Assembly (NCBI GenBank): GCA_945952585.1
Contig: CAMFII010000003.1
Span: forward strand, 62,001-126,000
Direction of reading: 5' to 3'
DNA from: an uncultured Rhodobacter sp.
GTDB taxonomy: Bacteria; Pseudomonadota; Alphaproteobacteria; Rhodobacterales; Rhodobacteraceae
DNA length: 64,000 nt
The notes under the pieces: model-generated
Told to the model about the DNA's origin: nothing
Databases searched by the model: none
Seen by the model: only the letters and a program-made list of their open reading frames with translations
Part shown: piece after piece, positions 33,495 through 44,055 of the stretch
How the letters are laid out: each line of letters starts with the position of its first letter
How positions within the stretch are numbered: the first letter of the stretch is position 1
Program-made: the position numbers and the translations under genes

Positions 33495-35078
33495 TTGGAA
33501 AGCTGGTTGTCGATTGTCACGGTATTTCTGGTTTCACTGGCGGCCGCGCTTGCGGGCCTGGGCCTGCTCCTCGTCTTGCCGCGCAAGGCCGACAACCGGC
33601 GCGTGCCCCTGCTCGATGCAGCAACGCCAGAGACGCTTTTCCTTTTCGATGGGGAAATCCTGGTCGACGCCTCTCCGACGGCGCGGGCCCTCATCGCCGG
33701 CTCCAGCCTGCGCGGTCCCCCCTGGCAGCGGCTGATGGCGTTTCTGGTGCGGCATTTCCCTGACATCGAAGACCGCCTTCGCACGTTGCCCGAGGAGGGC
33801 AGGCTTGTGCTTGAAGCCGGACAGGGAGGCGCACTGACGCCCCTTGCCGTCGTCGCAGAATTGCGGTCCGGGCTGGTGCAGATCAGACTGACGGATCCCG
33901 ATGCGGACCGCAGCGCGGCCGTCGATCCGCTTACACAGCGTGCAACGGCCGAAGAGCTGGAACTGCTCCGCGCGACCGTCGGGCTGACGCCGCATCCCGT
34001 CTGGGTCCAGAATGCCGCGCAGGAGGTGATCTGGTGCAATGGATCGTATCTCGGACTTGCCGTTCATGGCGGCCAAGAGCTGTCCTGGCCACTGCCGAAG
34101 CTGTTCCGGCTGGAGCAGCAGCGCCAGCAGCGCATTCGACTGGTTCCTCCTGGGAAAGCGCCGCTATGGTTCGAGGTGGTCACGGCCCCGCTTGAGGATG
34201 GCGTGATCGCTTTCGCCCAGCCAATCGACGACCTCGTCCAGGCAGAAGGCACCCTTCGCGAATTCACTCAGACCCTCACCAAGACCTTTGCCAGCCTGCC
34301 GATCGGTCTGGCGATCTTCGACCGGCAGAGAAAGCTCGCGCTGTTCAACCCGGCATTGGCGGACCTGACCACGCTCGTGCCCGAGTTCCTGATCGGTCAC
34401 CCGACGCTGTTCGACTTTCTCAACCAGTTGCGCGACCGCCAGATGATCCCCGAGCCAAAAGACTTCGCGAGCTGGCGCAAACGTCTGACCGATCTCGAAA
34501 AGGCCTCATCGATCGGACAGTTTGATGAGCACTGGAATCTTCCGGGCGGACAGACGTTCCGAGTGCTAGGCCGGCCCCATCCCGAAGGTGCCCTTGCGCT
34601 TCTGTTCGAGGATGTCACCCTGCAGATGAGCCAAACGCGCCGCGACCGGGCGAATGTCGAACTTGGCCAGGCCATCGTCGATTCCGTGTCCGATGCTGTC
34701 GCCGTCTTTGGACCCGGAGGCGATCTTGTCCTCACAAACGCCGCCTATGCCGCGACATGGAACCATGATCCGATGGAAGTCTTCACCGGCGGATTGCACG
34801 ACATTGGCGAACTGGCCCTGTTCTGGCGAAACCTGTCTTCCTCGACGCCGGCCTGGACAGAAATCGAAGAGGTTGTTCGTGGAAAGGTCCCGGCACCCGC
34901 GGCTGGCTGGCCGATCCGGCTGCAGGACGGGCGCGGTCTGCTCTGCCGCGTGGTTTCGCTGACCGGCGGGGCGACAATGGTGGAATTCAGTCTGGCTACA
35001 CAGGCCGAGATTGCTCCGGTCGAAGAGTTTGGATCGCCCCTGCCCTTTGTCTCGCAGCGGCATAGGGGTATGGGCTAG
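33495..35078 (+). CDS. divL: PAS-domain membrane protein, DivL-like without kinase domain
   Basis: 527 aa. A transmembrane helix at about residues 5-27, then at least two PAS-like modules: about 275-375 (LPIGLAIFDRQRKLALFNPALADL, matching the PAS_7 type) and about 395-500 (DSVSDAVAVFGPGGDLVLTNAAY). An earlier one near 150-250 is likely. The protein ends 30 residues later with no HisKA or HATPase. Its place just before tsaE-amgK-murU-addBA is the divL locus of other Alphaproteobacteria as I remember it, and Rhodobacter capsulatus has a PAS-only DivL acting on the CckA-ChpT-CtrA pathway. TTG start with GGGGAAGGGA before it. The name is an inference from position and domains. Confidence 0.6.
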   Translation: MESWLSIVTVFLVSLAAALAGLGLLLVLPRKADNRRVPLLDAATPETLFLFDGEILVDASPTARALIAGSSLRGPPWQRLMAFLVRHFPDIEDRLRTLPEEGRLVLEAGQGGALTPLAVVAELRSGLVQIRLTDPDADRSAAVDPLTQRATAEELELLRATVGLTPHPVWVQNAAQEVIWCNGSYLGLAVHGGQELSWPLPKLFRLEQQRQQRIRLVPPGKAPLWFEVVTAPLEDGVIAFAQPIDDLVQAEGTLREFTQTLTKTFASLPIGLAIFDRQRKLALFNPALADLTTLVPEFLIGHPTLFDFLNQLRDRQMIPEPKDFASWRKRLTDLEKASSIGQFDEHWNLPGGQTFRVLGRPHPEGALALLFEDVTLQMSQTRRDRANVELGQAIVDSVSDAVAVFGPGGDLVLTNAAYAATWNHDPMEVFTGGLHDIGELALFWRNLSSSTPAWTEIEEVVRGKVPAPAAGWPIRLQDGRGLLCRVVSLTGGATMVEFSLATQAEIAPVEEFGSPLPFVSQRHRGMG

Positions 35079-35123
35079 GGGCAAACCGCTTGCGGTCGGC
35101 CGGCCGGTCGATAGATTCAGGCC

Positions 35124-35603
35124 ATGGCCATGCCCGACAGACAAATCACCCTCTCGCTGCCTAACCCCGACGCGACCGACCGGCTGGCCAAGGCCTTGGC
35201 GCGGACCGGTCAGGCAGGGGACATTATCCTGCTGGAAGGTCCGATAGGTGCGGGTAAATCGCATTTCGCCCGTGCCTATATCCGGGCGCGGCTTGGGCGG
35301 GAGGAGGACGTTCCCTCGCCGACCTTTACCCTCGTTCAGGAATATGACGGCCTTCCCCCGATCTGGCATGCCGATCTTTACCGCCTGAGCCACCCGGACG
35401 ACCTGCTCGAGCTTGGTCTGGAAGAGGCACTTGGCCGCGACATCTGCCTTGTCGAATGGCCCGACCGCTTTGGATCGGCGCGCCCCGCCGAAGCGTTGAC
35501 GCTGGCATTGCGGGCCGAAGGCGACGGGCGGACTGCAACGCTGGCTGGCGGCCCCGCCTGGCAGGATCGGCTGGACAGCCTCGGAGCACTCCTTCGTGAC
35601 TGA
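35124..35603 (+). CDS. tsaE: tRNA threonylcarbamoyladenosine biosynthesis ATPase TsaE
   Basis: 159-aa P-loop ATPase that supports the TsaB-TsaD complex in t6A synthesis. Walker A EGPIGAGKSHFARAYI near residues 38-53, then VPSPTFTLVQEYD and WHADLYRL, and the VEWPDR segment. Two possible ATGs at the start (35124 and 35130). Its end overlaps amgK by 8 bp, so the two are coupled. Confidence 0.93.
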   Translation: MAMPDRQITLSLPNPDATDRLAKALARTGQAGDIILLEGPIGAGKSHFARAYIRARLGREEDVPSPTFTLVQEYDGLPPIWHADLYRLSHPDDLLELGLEEALGRDICLVEWPDRFGSARPAEALTLALRAEGDGRTATLAGGPAWQDRLDSLGALLRD

Positions 35604-36609
35604 CCGGGCCGCGCTGATCGCCGATTTCCTGCAAGGCTGCGGCTGGGGCAAAGCCGAGCGGCGCTTTCTGGCCGGCGATGCCTCGGCCCGGAGGTACGAG
35701 AGGCTCACGCTCAACGGGCAAACTGCCGTCCTGATGGATGCCCCGCCCGAAGACGGGGAAGATACGGAAAGCTTTGTGCGGATAGCCGGCCATCTGCACG
35801 CGATCGGCCTGTCGGCGCCACGCATCCTGGCACAGGACATCGCGCGCGGCCTGTTGCTGCTCGAGGACCTTGGCGATGGTGTCTTTGCCCGGCTGATCGA
35901 GCGAGACCCCGGTTGTGAGGAACCGCTCTACAAGGCCGCGGTCGAGGTTCTGGCGCAGATCGAGCGTAACGCCCCGCCCCCCGCGCTTGCCAACCTGACC
36001 GCTGCCGACTGGGCCGATGCCGCTGCCTTTGCGCTCGACTGGTACCGTTTTGCGATTACCGGGGACCGGATCGAAACCGCGGCCTTCAGAAGCATCCTGA
36101 CCGAAACGCTGGTTCGATACGCCGACGGCCCCCGGGTGATGATCCTGCGCGACTATCATGCCGAGAACCTGCTTTGGCTTCCCGACAGGCAGGCGCTTGC
36201 CCGGGTCGGGGTCCTTGACTTCCAGCTCGCGCAGCTTGGCCAACCCGGTTACGACCTTGTCTCGCTCTTGCAGGATGCACGGCGTGACATCGGGCCGGAG
36301 GTCGAGCACAGGATGATCCGGCACTATCTGACCCAGACTGGCCGCGGCGAGGCGGGCTTCGAACCGGCCTATGCGGCGCTTGGCGCCCAGCGGGCGCTGC
36401 GCATTCTTGGGATATTTGCCCGCCTGTCCCTGGTCGGCGGAAAGCCAGGCTATGTCGACAAGATCCAGCGTGTCTGGATCCAGTTGCAGCGTAACCTGGA
36501 ACGGCCCGAACTGGCGGCGCTGGCCTCGATCTGCAAGGCCACCTTGCCCGAACCGACGCCGGAAAGACTGGAAAGGATCCGCGACCAATGCGGCCACCAC
36601 GCGCCCTGA
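35596..36609 (+). CDS. amgK: Anomeric MurNAc/GlcNAc kinase
   Basis: Phosphorylates the anomeric carbon of N-acetylmuramate and N-acetylglucosamine released from murein, the first step of the recycling route that bypasses de novo UDP-MurNAc synthesis (and fosfomycin). 337 aa with an APH-type kinase fold: LLLLEDLGDG hinge, catalytic LRDYHAENLLW near residues 180-190 and metal-binding VLDFQLAQ near 206-213. GTG start inside tsaE, and its end overlaps murU by 22 bp. The amgK-murU pairing makes this assignment firmer than a generic aminoglycoside-phosphotransferase call. Confidence 0.87.
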   Translation: MTDRAALIADFLQGCGWGKAERRFLAGDASARRYERLTLNGQTAVLMDAPPEDGEDTESFVRIAGHLHAIGLSAPRILAQDIARGLLLLEDLGDGVFARLIERDPGCEEPLYKAAVEVLAQIERNAPPPALANLTAADWADAAAFALDWYRFAITGDRIETAAFRSILTETLVRYADGPRVMILRDYHAENLLWLPDRQALARVGVLDFQLAQLGQPGYDLVSLLQDARRDIGPEVEHRMIRHYLTQTGRGEAGFEPAYAALGAQRALRILGIFARLSLVGGKPGYVDKIQRVWIQLQRNLERPELAALASICKATLPEPTPERLERIRDQCGHHAP

Positions 36610-37292
36610 TGCTGTTTGCAGCCGGTTTCGGCACCCGCATGGGGCCGCTGACCGCTGACCGCCCGAAACCGCTGATCCCGGTCGCCGGGCGACCGCTGAT
36701 CGACCATGCCCTGGACATCGCCGAAGCCGCCGGTTGTGCGCCCATCGTCGTGAACCTCCATTACCGTGGCGACCAGCTTGCCGATCATCTTTCGGGCCGA
36801 CGCCTGCACCTTTCCTGGGAGCGGGACGAAATCCTCGAGACCGGCGGTGGGCTGAAGCAGGCACTGCCACTCCTGGGTGACGACCCCGTGCTGACGCTCA
36901 ACACCGACGCGATCTGGACGGGCGCCAATCCGCTTTCCGAACTGTCGGATCGCTGGTCAGATGACATGGACGGCCTTCTATTGCTGCTGCCGGTGGAACA
37001 GGCCACGGGCCATTCGCCAAAGCCGGACTTCACCCTGGCCGATGACGGTCGGATCCAGCATCCACCGATTCCCGGGCGCCCCGGCTACGTGTACCTTGGT
37101 GCACAGCTGTTGCGGGCGGGTGGGCTTGCTGAAATTCCGGAACGATCGTTCTCTATCTGGCTGCTCTGGCGCCGGATGATGGAGGTCGGGCGGCTATACG
37201 GCATGGTCCATGAGGGCGGATGGTGCGATGTCGGCCATCCGGGCGGGATCACCGAGGCAGAGGCACTTCTTGCGGCATCCGGACATGTTTGA
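36588..37292 (+). CDS. murU: N-acetylmuramate alpha-1-phosphate uridylyltransferase
   Basis: Joins UTP to MurNAc-1-phosphate, returning recycled sugar to the peptidoglycan pathway. 234 aa with a nucleotidyltransferase start FAAGFGTRMGPLTADRPKPL (residues 10-29), TLNTDAIW as the metal-binding segment, and ETGGGLKQAL. Overlaps amgK upstream and addB downstream (8 bp), so it is deep in a coupled operon. Confidence 0.87.
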   Translation: MRPPRALMLFAAGFGTRMGPLTADRPKPLIPVAGRPLIDHALDIAEAAGCAPIVVNLHYRGDQLADHLSGRRLHLSWERDEILETGGGLKQALPLLGDDPVLTLNTDAIWTGANPLSELSDRWSDDMDGLLLLLPVEQATGHSPKPDFTLADDGRIQHPPIPGRPGYVYLGAQLLRAGGLAEIPERSFSIWLLWRRMMEVGRLYGMVHEGGWCDVGHPGGITEAEALLAASGHV

Positions 37293-40224
37293 CCCTGGGT
37301 CATCCCACCTGTTCACGCTGCCCCCTGGCGCGGACTTTGCAGCGGCCCTCGTCGCGGGGCTCAAGCTGCGCCTGGCGGACGAACCCCCGGAAGCAATTGC
37401 CCGCGTTGAGCTTTACCTCAATTCCGGACGGATGCTTAAGGCAGTCCGCGACTGCTTCATTGCCGATGGTGCGGGATATCTGCCGCGACTGCGGCTGGTC
37501 ACCGATCCCTTCCTGCCCGCGGACGAGGCAATTCCGCCGCCGATCCCGCCCCTTCGCCGGCGGTTGGAACTGACACAACTGATCGCAAGGTTGCTGGATT
37601 CCCAGCCCGACCTCGCGCCACGCGCCGCGATCTATGACCTTGCCGACGGCCTCGCCAACCTGATGGACGAAATGCAGGGCGAAGGCGTTTCGCCAGAGGC
37701 GCTGTCGGCGCTCGACGTGTCCGATCACTCGGCACATTGGAAGCGAGCGCAGGATTTCCTGGCAATCGTCGCGCCATTCTTCACCGGTGACGCACCCCCG
37801 GACGCCGAGGCACGGCGGCGGATGGTGGTCAAGGCGCTTGTGCGCCGTTGGCAGCGCACGCCACCCGATCACCCTGTCCTGATTGCCGGATCGACCGGGT
37901 CGCGCGGGACCACCGCGCTTCTGATGCAGGCCGTGGTCGCACTTCCGCAAGGGGCGGTTATTCTGCCCGGGGTCGATGGCGACATGCCGCTCTCCGCCTG
38001 GTCAGAACTGGACGACGCCCTGACGGCAGAGGATCACCCCCAGTTCCGCTTCCGCCGTCTGATGGAACTGTGCGACCGAACCCCCCGCGATCTGCGCCCC
38101 TGGACCCCCTGCACCCCGCCAGCACCAGAGCGCAACCGGCTGATCTCGCTGTCGCTGCGGCCCGCGCCGGTCACCGACCGTTGGTTGACTGAGGGGCAGC
38201 ACCTGCCGGACCTGCGGCTCGCCACAGAGGGAATGACGCTGATCGAGGCGCCCTCGCCCCGGGCCGAGGCACTGGCTGTGGCCCTGATCCTGCGTGATGC
38301 GGCCGAAGCCGATCGCGAGGTGGCTCTGGTGACGGCCGACCGGTTGCTGGCACGTCAGGTCGTCGCGGCGCTTGATCGCTGGGGCATTACGCCCGACGAC
38401 AGCGCGGGTCAGCCGCTAGGCGCTTCGGCCCCCGGGCGGTTCTTGCGCCATGTCGCGGCGCTGTTTGGCGAGAAGCTTACCGTCGAAACCCTGCTCGTGC
38501 TGCTGAAGCACCCGCTCACCTCGTCTGCTGGCGGGCGAGGACCACATCTGTTGTTCACCCGTGCGCTTGAGTTGCACCTGCGCCGCCACGGCCCGCTGTT
38601 TCCGACTTCCGAGGCGCTGGTGGCTTGGGCCGCCGGCCACAAGGACCCCACAGCCGAGGGCTGGGCGCGGTGGATCGGCGATGCCGTCTGCAACCTCGAT
38701 CGCTGTAGCACCCGACCGCTATCCGACCATGTCGCCCGGCACCGCGCCGTTGCCGAGACCTTGGCGCGCGGACCCTGGTCTGAAACGACCGGCGCCCTTT
38801 GGGAACGGGAATCCGGCCAAACTGCACTGGCCGTGATCGAGACTCTCGCCCACGAAGCGCCCAACGGCGGCAACATGACCGCAGCCGAATACCGGGACCT
38901 CTTTTCCTCTCTCGTGAACCAGACCGAGGTGCGCCAGTCGCTGGCCGTGCATCCGAAAATCCGCATCATCGGCACCCGCGAAGCGCGCGAGTGTCGTGCC
39001 GACCTGGTGATCCTTGGAGGTTTGAACGATGGCGTCTGGCCAAAGCTTCCGTCGCCCGATCCCTGGCTGAACCGGCAGATGCGCAAGGCGGCGGGGCTTC
39101 TGCTGCCGGAACGACAGATCGGCCTTTCCGCGCATGACTACCAGCAGGCGGTCGCGGCGCGTGAAGTCATCCTGACCCGCGCGTTCCGCGATGCGGAGGC
39201 GGAAACCGTGCCGTCGCGTTGGATCAACCGGCTGACCAACCTGATGGCGGGTCTGCCCGACCGGAATGGACCCGAGGCGCTTAAGGCCATGCGCGACCGT
39301 GGCCGGCTGTGGCTTGATCTGGCAAAGGTGCTGGACAGCCCGGATGGGCCTGTTCCGTCTGCACGCCGTCCGGCGCCCCGCCCGCCCGTCGCGGTTCGTC
39401 CCCGGATGTTGCCGGTCACCGGGATTTCCCGGCTGATCCGAGACCCCTATGCGATCTACGCCCGCTACATCCTGCGGCTGTTCCCGCTCGACCCGCTGCG
39501 TCCCGCGGCAGATGCGCTGGCGCGCGGATCGATCCTGCACCTGATCCTTGAGCGCTTCATGCGGGAGCAGATTGAGGAAACCGCGGAAATGGCGCGGCTG
39601 CGCCTTCTGTCGATTGCAGACGACATCCTCGCGCAAGAGGCCCCATGGCCAGCAGCGCGGACCCTGTGGCGCGCCCGGCTGGAGCGGGTCGCCCCGGCCT
39701 TCATCGCCCGCGAAAGGGCTGCCGAAGGCACGCCACTGATCCTCGAGGAGCGCGGGGCGATCCAGTTGCCTGGCCTCGACTTCACCCTGACCGCCCGCCC
39801 CGACCGGATCGACGAACAGCCCGACGGGCTGCTGCACATCCTGGACTACAAGACCGGTTCACCGCCGTCGAAGAAGCAGCAGGCCGCCTTCGACAAGCAG
39901 CTCCTCCTCGAGGCGGCAATGGCCGAACGCGGCGGCTTTGCCTCGCTCGGACCAAGGGAGGTGGCGCGGATCACCTATGTCGGGCTCGGCGCGGGGGCCA
40001 AGGTCGAGACGACCGAGATCACCGCCGACCTGCTGGAGAAGGTCTGGCAAGAGTTGCTGGCGCTGATCCGAATGTATGGCCGCGAGGACCAGGGCTATGC
40101 CTCGCGCCGCGCGATGTTCGGCGAGCGGCAGGCGGGCGATTATGACCATCTGGCACGCTTCGGCGAATGGGACATGTCCGACCCGCCGGTTGCCCTGACC
40201 CTTTCGGCGGAGGGTGGGGAATGA
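37285..40224 (+). CDS. addB: Double-strand break repair protein AddB
   Basis: Helicase-like and nuclease subunit of AddAB, the alphaproteobacterial counterpart of RecBCD. 979 aa. The inactive-helicase part runs through most of the protein (VILGGLNDGVWPKLPSPDPWLNRQ is typical). The C-terminal RecB-type nuclease shows GSILHLILERFM and the catalytic LDYKTGSPPSKKQ near residue 855. The ATG at 37285 starts within murU and fits the family; a frame 25 codons longer is antisense-like. Followed immediately by addA (ATGA overlap). Confidence 0.93.
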   Translation: MFDPGSSHLFTLPPGADFAAALVAGLKLRLADEPPEAIARVELYLNSGRMLKAVRDCFIADGAGYLPRLRLVTDPFLPADEAIPPPIPPLRRRLELTQLIARLLDSQPDLAPRAAIYDLADGLANLMDEMQGEGVSPEALSALDVSDHSAHWKRAQDFLAIVAPFFTGDAPPDAEARRRMVVKALVRRWQRTPPDHPVLIAGSTGSRGTTALLMQAVVALPQGAVILPGVDGDMPLSAWSELDDALTAEDHPQFRFRRLMELCDRTPRDLRPWTPCTPPAPERNRLISLSLRPAPVTDRWLTEGQHLPDLRLATEGMTLIEAPSPRAEALAVALILRDAAEADREVALVTADRLLARQVVAALDRWGITPDDSAGQPLGASAPGRFLRHVAALFGEKLTVETLLVLLKHPLTSSAGGRGPHLLFTRALELHLRRHGPLFPTSEALVAWAAGHKDPTAEGWARWIGDAVCNLDRCSTRPLSDHVARHRAVAETLARGPWSETTGALWERESGQTALAVIETLAHEAPNGGNMTAAEYRDLFSSLVNQTEVRQSLAVHPKIRIIGTREARECRADLVILGGLNDGVWPKLPSPDPWLNRQMRKAAGLLLPERQIGLSAHDYQQAVAAREVILTRAFRDAEAETVPSRWINRLTNLMAGLPDRNGPEALKAMRDRGRLWLDLAKVLDSPDGPVPSARRPAPRPPVAVRPRMLPVTGISRLIRDPYAIYARYILRLFPLDPLRPAADALARGSILHLILERFMREQIEETAEMARLRLLSIADDILAQEAPWPAARTLWRARLERVAPAFIARERAAEGTPLILEERGAIQLPGLDFTLTARPDRIDEQPDGLLHILDYKTGSPPSKKQQAAFDKQLLLEAAMAERGGFASLGPREVARITYVGLGAGAKVETTEITADLLEKVWQELLALIRMYGREDQGYASRRAMFGERQAGDYDHLARFGEWDMSDPPVALTLSAEGGE

Positions 40225-43200
40225 TGCGGGACGCCGCCAGCATCCGACAGGTTGAGGCCGCAGATCCGGGCGCGTCGACCTGGCTTTCGGCCAATGCCGG
40301 TTCGGGCAAGACCCGCGTCCTGACCGACCGGGTGGCACGTCTTCTGCTGAACGGGGTCGAGCCTCAGCGCATCCTGTGCCTGACCTACACCAAGGCAGCC
40401 GCGTCCGAGATGCAGAACCGGCTGTTCCGGCGCCTAGGCGAATGGGCGATGCAGGACGAAGCGGCGCTGCGCGCTTCGCTGGCCGGGCTCGGCGCAGAGG
40501 GGCCGGCGGATGAACAGATACTCGCGGCGGCCCGAAGGCTGTTTGCCCGCGCGATCGAGACGCCCGGCGGGCTGCGCATCCAGACGATCCATTCCTTCTG
40601 CGCGTCTCTCCTGCGCCGCTTTCCTCTGGAGGCTGGAGTTTCCCCGCAATTCGTCGAGCTCGATGATCGCGCCGCGCGCCTGATCCGCGATGAGATCATC
40701 GAAGAGATGGCCGAGTCGCTGGCCCCCGACGCCGTTGCGGCCATTGCCCGTCATTTCACCGGCGATAGCCTCGACGACCTTGCCGAAGACGTTGCGCGGA
40801 GCCGATCGCATTTCCCCGGCGGTTATGACCGCGCCGCAGCCCTGAGACAGTTTGGTCTGACAGAAAGTGCCACGATAGAGACTGTTCTGGCTTCGGTCCT
40901 TCTTGGGGGCGAAGAGCTGTGGCTGCCCAGGGTAGTGGATGTTCTGGCTTCCGGCAGCGCCAACGACAGCAAGGCCGCAGCGCGGCTTGCGGCCTTTTCG
41001 TTCTCCGACCCGGATCTGGAAATACTCGAGGACGTGTTCCTGACGGGGTCCTCGGCGCAACAGCCATTTACCGCGAAGATCGGCGGGTTCCCGACCAAGG
41101 CGACCCGCGCCGCACTTGGACCGCTTCTTCCGCCCCTCGAGGCGTTGATGCTTCGGGTCGAGGCGGCACGGGCCAACCGCATTGCCCTTCGTGCCGCCGA
41201 ACGGATGGTGGCGCTTCACCGCTTCGCCGACGCCTTCCTGCCGGAATACGAGGCGCGGAAGGCGGCAAGAGGCAAACTCGACTTCGACGACCTGATTGCC
41301 AAGGCCCGCCAGTTGCTGACCGACCCTTCGGTCGCGCAATGGGTGCTGTTCCGGCTGGATGGAGGCATCGACCACATTCTCGTCGACGAGGCCCAGGACA
41401 CGAGCCCGGAACAATGGCGGGTGATCGAGCTTCTGGCGCAGGAATTCACCGCCGGCCGCGGCGCCCGCGATATCGACCGCACGATTTTCGTCGTGGGGGA
41501 CAAGAAGCAGTCGATCTATTCCTTCCAGGGCGCAGACTTGCAGGCCTTTGACCGGATGAAGGTCGAGTTCCGCACAAGACTAGCGCAGGTGGACCTGCGG
41601 CTTGCCGACCTGACGCTGGACCATTCCTTCCGCTCGTCCCGCGCGATACTCGACCTTGTCGACCGCACGTTCGACCCGGAGACGGGCCGCGGCCTTGGCA
41701 CCCAGGTTCACCACATAGCGTTTCACGAGGCGCTTCCGGGCCGTGTCGATCTGTGGCCCGCCATCGAAAGGACCGAGGACCCTGAGCCGGGCGACTGGTT
41801 CGATCCGGTCGATCTTGTCACCGAGGAGCATCACAACGCCCGCCTTGCCCGGAAGATCGCCGACCAGATCATCGGATGGCTGGCCGAGGGGGTGCAGATT
41901 CCGCTATCCGACGGGCAATCCCGACGCTTGTCGGCTGGGGACATCCTGATCCTGGTTCAGCGCCGGTCCGGGCTGTTCGGTGAGATCATCCGCGCCTGCA
42001 AGGCGGCGGGCCTGCCCATCGCCGGGGCCGACCGGCTGAAGCTCGGCGGCGAGATTGCCGTGCGCGACCTGACGGCGCTTCTGTCGTTCCTCGCGACCGA
42101 CGATGACGAGTTGTCGCTTGCGGCGGTCTTGCGGTCGCCGCTGTTCGGCTGGACGGAACAGGACCTATTTTCGCTTGCACAGGGTCGAAAAGGCGGCCTG
42201 TGGGAAACCTTGCGCGGCGCGGTGGATCGTTACCCCGAGACCGTCGCCATGCTGCGCGACCTCCGTGACCAGTCCGACTTCCTGCGGCCTTACGACCTGA
42301 TCGAACGGGCCCTGACCCGGCATGATGGGCGACGGCGGTTGATCGCCCGCCTGGGCGACGAGGCAGAGGATGGAATTGACGAGCTTCTGACACAGGCGCT
42401 CGCCTATGAACGGAGCGAGGTGCCCAGTCTGACTGGTTTCCTTGGCTGGCTCACCGCGGAAGAGATCGAGGTGAAGCGCCAAATGGAAAGCGCTGGCGGC
42501 CGCATCCGGGTGATGACGGTGCACGGCGCAAAGGGCCTTGAGGCGCCGGTGGTCATCCTGCCGGAAACGCAGGATCGCAAGGCGCCTGCGGGTGAAGATA
42601 TTGTCCCGCTTGCGACAGGAGCCGCCGCTTGGCGAATGCGGGCCGAGGATAGCCCCCCTGCGCTGGCAGCCGCGCAGGCACAAAGGCAGGCGGCTGCAGC
42701 AGAAGAGAGTCTGCGCCTGCTCTATGTCGCGCTGACCCGCGCCCAGTGTTGGTTGATCGTCGCAGCGGCAGGGTCGGTAGACAGCCCAGGCTGCTGGTAC
42801 CAGATCGTGACGCAAGGCATGCATTCCGCTGGAGCAGAGCCGCTTTCCGACGGAACGCTGCGACTCGCTCACGGGGAATGGCCCGGGCCATGCGGGATCG
42901 CGAGCGAAGCGCCAAACACCGAATGCGCCTTGCCGGACTGGGCCCGCCGTCCCGCTCCCGATGCGCCTTCCCCGCCGCCGATCCTGTCGCCGTCAGACCT
43001 GGGGGGGCCCAAGGTCCTGCCCGGCGATTCCGATCCCGCGCTGCCGGAGCTTGCCAAGCAACGCGGGACCGCCTTGCACCTTCTGCTCGAATTGCTGCCC
43101 GCGTTGCCGCCTGCCGCCTGGTCGGCCGCGACGGATCAACTGCTCTACGACGCTGATCCAACCGAACGCGCATTTGTGCTGGAGCGCGCTGCGGGCATCT

Positions 43201-43547
43201 TGACCCACCCTACCTTCGGAGTGCTGTTCGGCAGCGGATCCCTGGCCGAAGTGGAGGTGTGCGGTCAGGTCCTTGGCCAGACAATGGCCGGAACGATAGA
43301 CCGGCTGGTGATCACGGCCGATCGGGCAACGGTAATCGACTTCAAGTCGAACCGTGTCGTCTCAGAGAGGCCCGAGGATGTGCCCGAAGGCATCCTTCGG
43401 CAGATGGGCGCCTACACCGCCCTTCTCGAGCAGATTCATCCGGGCAAAGCCATCGACGTGGCAATCCTGTGGACCGAGGGGCCAAGCCTGATGCCCCTGC
43501 CCCGCGATCTGGTCATGGCGGCCTTGCAAAGGATCACCGTCCCTTGA
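40221..43547 (+). CDS. addA: Double-strand break repair helicase-nuclease AddA
   Basis: UvrD-type 3'-5' helicase plus RecB nuclease, 1108 aa. Walker [12 protein letters not shown] near residues 25-35, motif Ia [11 protein letters not shown], Walker [14 protein letters not shown], motif [17 protein letters not shown], late motifs [15 protein letters not shown] and LLYVALTRA. The C-terminal nuclease core is [10 protein letters not shown]. Starts at ATG 40221, overlapping the addB stop, with GGAGGGTGGGGA before it. Processes broken ends for RecA loading. Confidence 0.95.
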   Translation: MMRDAASIRQVEAADPGASTWLSANAGSGKTRVLTDRVARLLLNGVEPQRILCLTYTKAAASEMQNRLFRRLGEWAMQDEAALRASLAGLGAEGPADEQILAAARRLFARAIETPGGLRIQTIHSFCASLLRRFPLEAGVSPQFVELDDRAARLIRDEIIEEMAESLAPDAVAAIARHFTGDSLDDLAEDVARSRSHFPGGYDRAAALRQFGLTESATIETVLASVLLGGEELWLPRVVDVLASGSANDSKAAARLAAFSFSDPDLEILEDVFLTGSSAQQPFTAKIGGFPTKATRAALGPLLPPLEALMLRVEAARANRIALRAAERMVALHRFADAFLPEYEARKAARGKLDFDDLIAKARQLLTDPSVAQWVLFRLDGGIDHILVDEAQDTSPEQWRVIELLAQEFTAGRGARDIDRTIFVVGDKKQSIYSFQGADLQAFDRMKVEFRTRLAQVDLRLADLTLDHSFRSSRAILDLVDRTFDPETGRGLGTQVHHIAFHEALPGRVDLWPAIERTEDPEPGDWFDPVDLVTEEHHNARLARKIADQIIGWLAEGVQIPLSDGQSRRLSAGDILILVQRRSGLFGEIIRACKAAGLPIAGADRLKLGGEIAVRDLTALLSFLATDDDELSLAAVLRSPLFGWTEQDLFSLAQGRKGGLWETLRGAVDRYPETVAMLRDLRDQSDFLRPYDLIERALTRHDGRRRLIARLGDEAEDGIDELLTQALAYERSEVPSLTGFLGWLTAEEIEVKRQMESAGGRIRVMTVHGAKGLEAPVVILPETQDRKAPAGEDIVPLATGAAAWRMRAEDSPPALAAAQAQRQAAAAEESLRLLYVALTRAQCWLIVAAAGSVDSPGCWYQIVTQGMHSAGAEPLSDGTLRLAHGEWPGPCGIASEAPNTECALPDWARRPAPDAPSPPPILSPSDLGGPKVLPGDSDPALPELAKQRGTALHLLLELLPALPPAAWSAATDQLLYDADPTERAFVLERAAGILTHPTFGVLFGSGSLAEVEVCGQVLGQTMAGTIDRLVITADRATVIDFKSNRVVSERPEDVPEGILRQMGAYTALLEQIHPGKAIDVAILWTEGPSLMPLPRDLVMAALQRITVP

Positions 43548-43618
43548 CGGCCCCGACCCCCGTCCATAGGTTCAGGTCCGACCTCTTCCCCATCAGCTTG
43601 TGCCTGGGAGACCCCAAC

Positions 43619-43945
43619 ATGGCCACCAATACCGTCGCCGTCACCGATGCCACCTTCGATGCCGAAGTCCGCAAGTCGGATGTTCCGGTTGTCGTCGATT
43701 TCTGGGCCGAATGGTGCGGCCCCTGCCGCCAGATCGGCCCGGCTCTGGAAGAGCTGGCCGCCGAATATGCCGGCAAGGTGAAGATCGTCAAAGTCAACGT
43801 CGACGAGAACCCGGACAGCCCAGCCGTTCTGGGCGTGCGCGGCATTCCGGCGCTGTTCCTGTTCAAGAACGGCGAGGTCGTCTCGAACAAGATCGGCGCT
43901 GCGCCGAAGGCCGCGCTGGCAAACTGGATCAACTCCGCGATCTGA
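43619..43945 (+). CDS. trxA: Thioredoxin
   Basis: Cytoplasmic dithiol reductant, 108 aa, with active site WCGPC (residues 32-36) and the cis-proline loop [13 protein letters not shown] lies 8 bases before the ATG. It follows addA by 71 bp in the same direction, the usual neighbour in Alphaproteobacteria, and ends in an intrinsic terminator. Confidence 0.96.
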   Translation: MATNTVAVTDATFDAEVRKSDVPVVVDFWAEWCGPCRQIGPALEELAAEYAGKVKIVKVNVDENPDSPAVLGVRGIPALFLFKNGEVVSNKIGAAPKAALANWINSAI

Positions 43946-43970
43946 TCCTTGTTCGGTTACCGAATTGAAG

Positions 43971-43993
43971 GGGCGCCTCCGGGCGCCCTTTTG
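43971..43993 (+). terminator. Rho-independent terminator of trxA
   Basis: GGGCGCC and GGCGCCC form a 7-bp stem with loop TCCG, followed by TTTT, 26 bp after the trxA stop. Ends the long divL-like to trxA run. Confidence 0.85.
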
Positions 43994-44055
43994 CTTGGCG
44001 GGTTGTGCTGCTTTGGTGCCACCGCCATATTCCGCGGAAGTCAAAGGAGGCGCTG

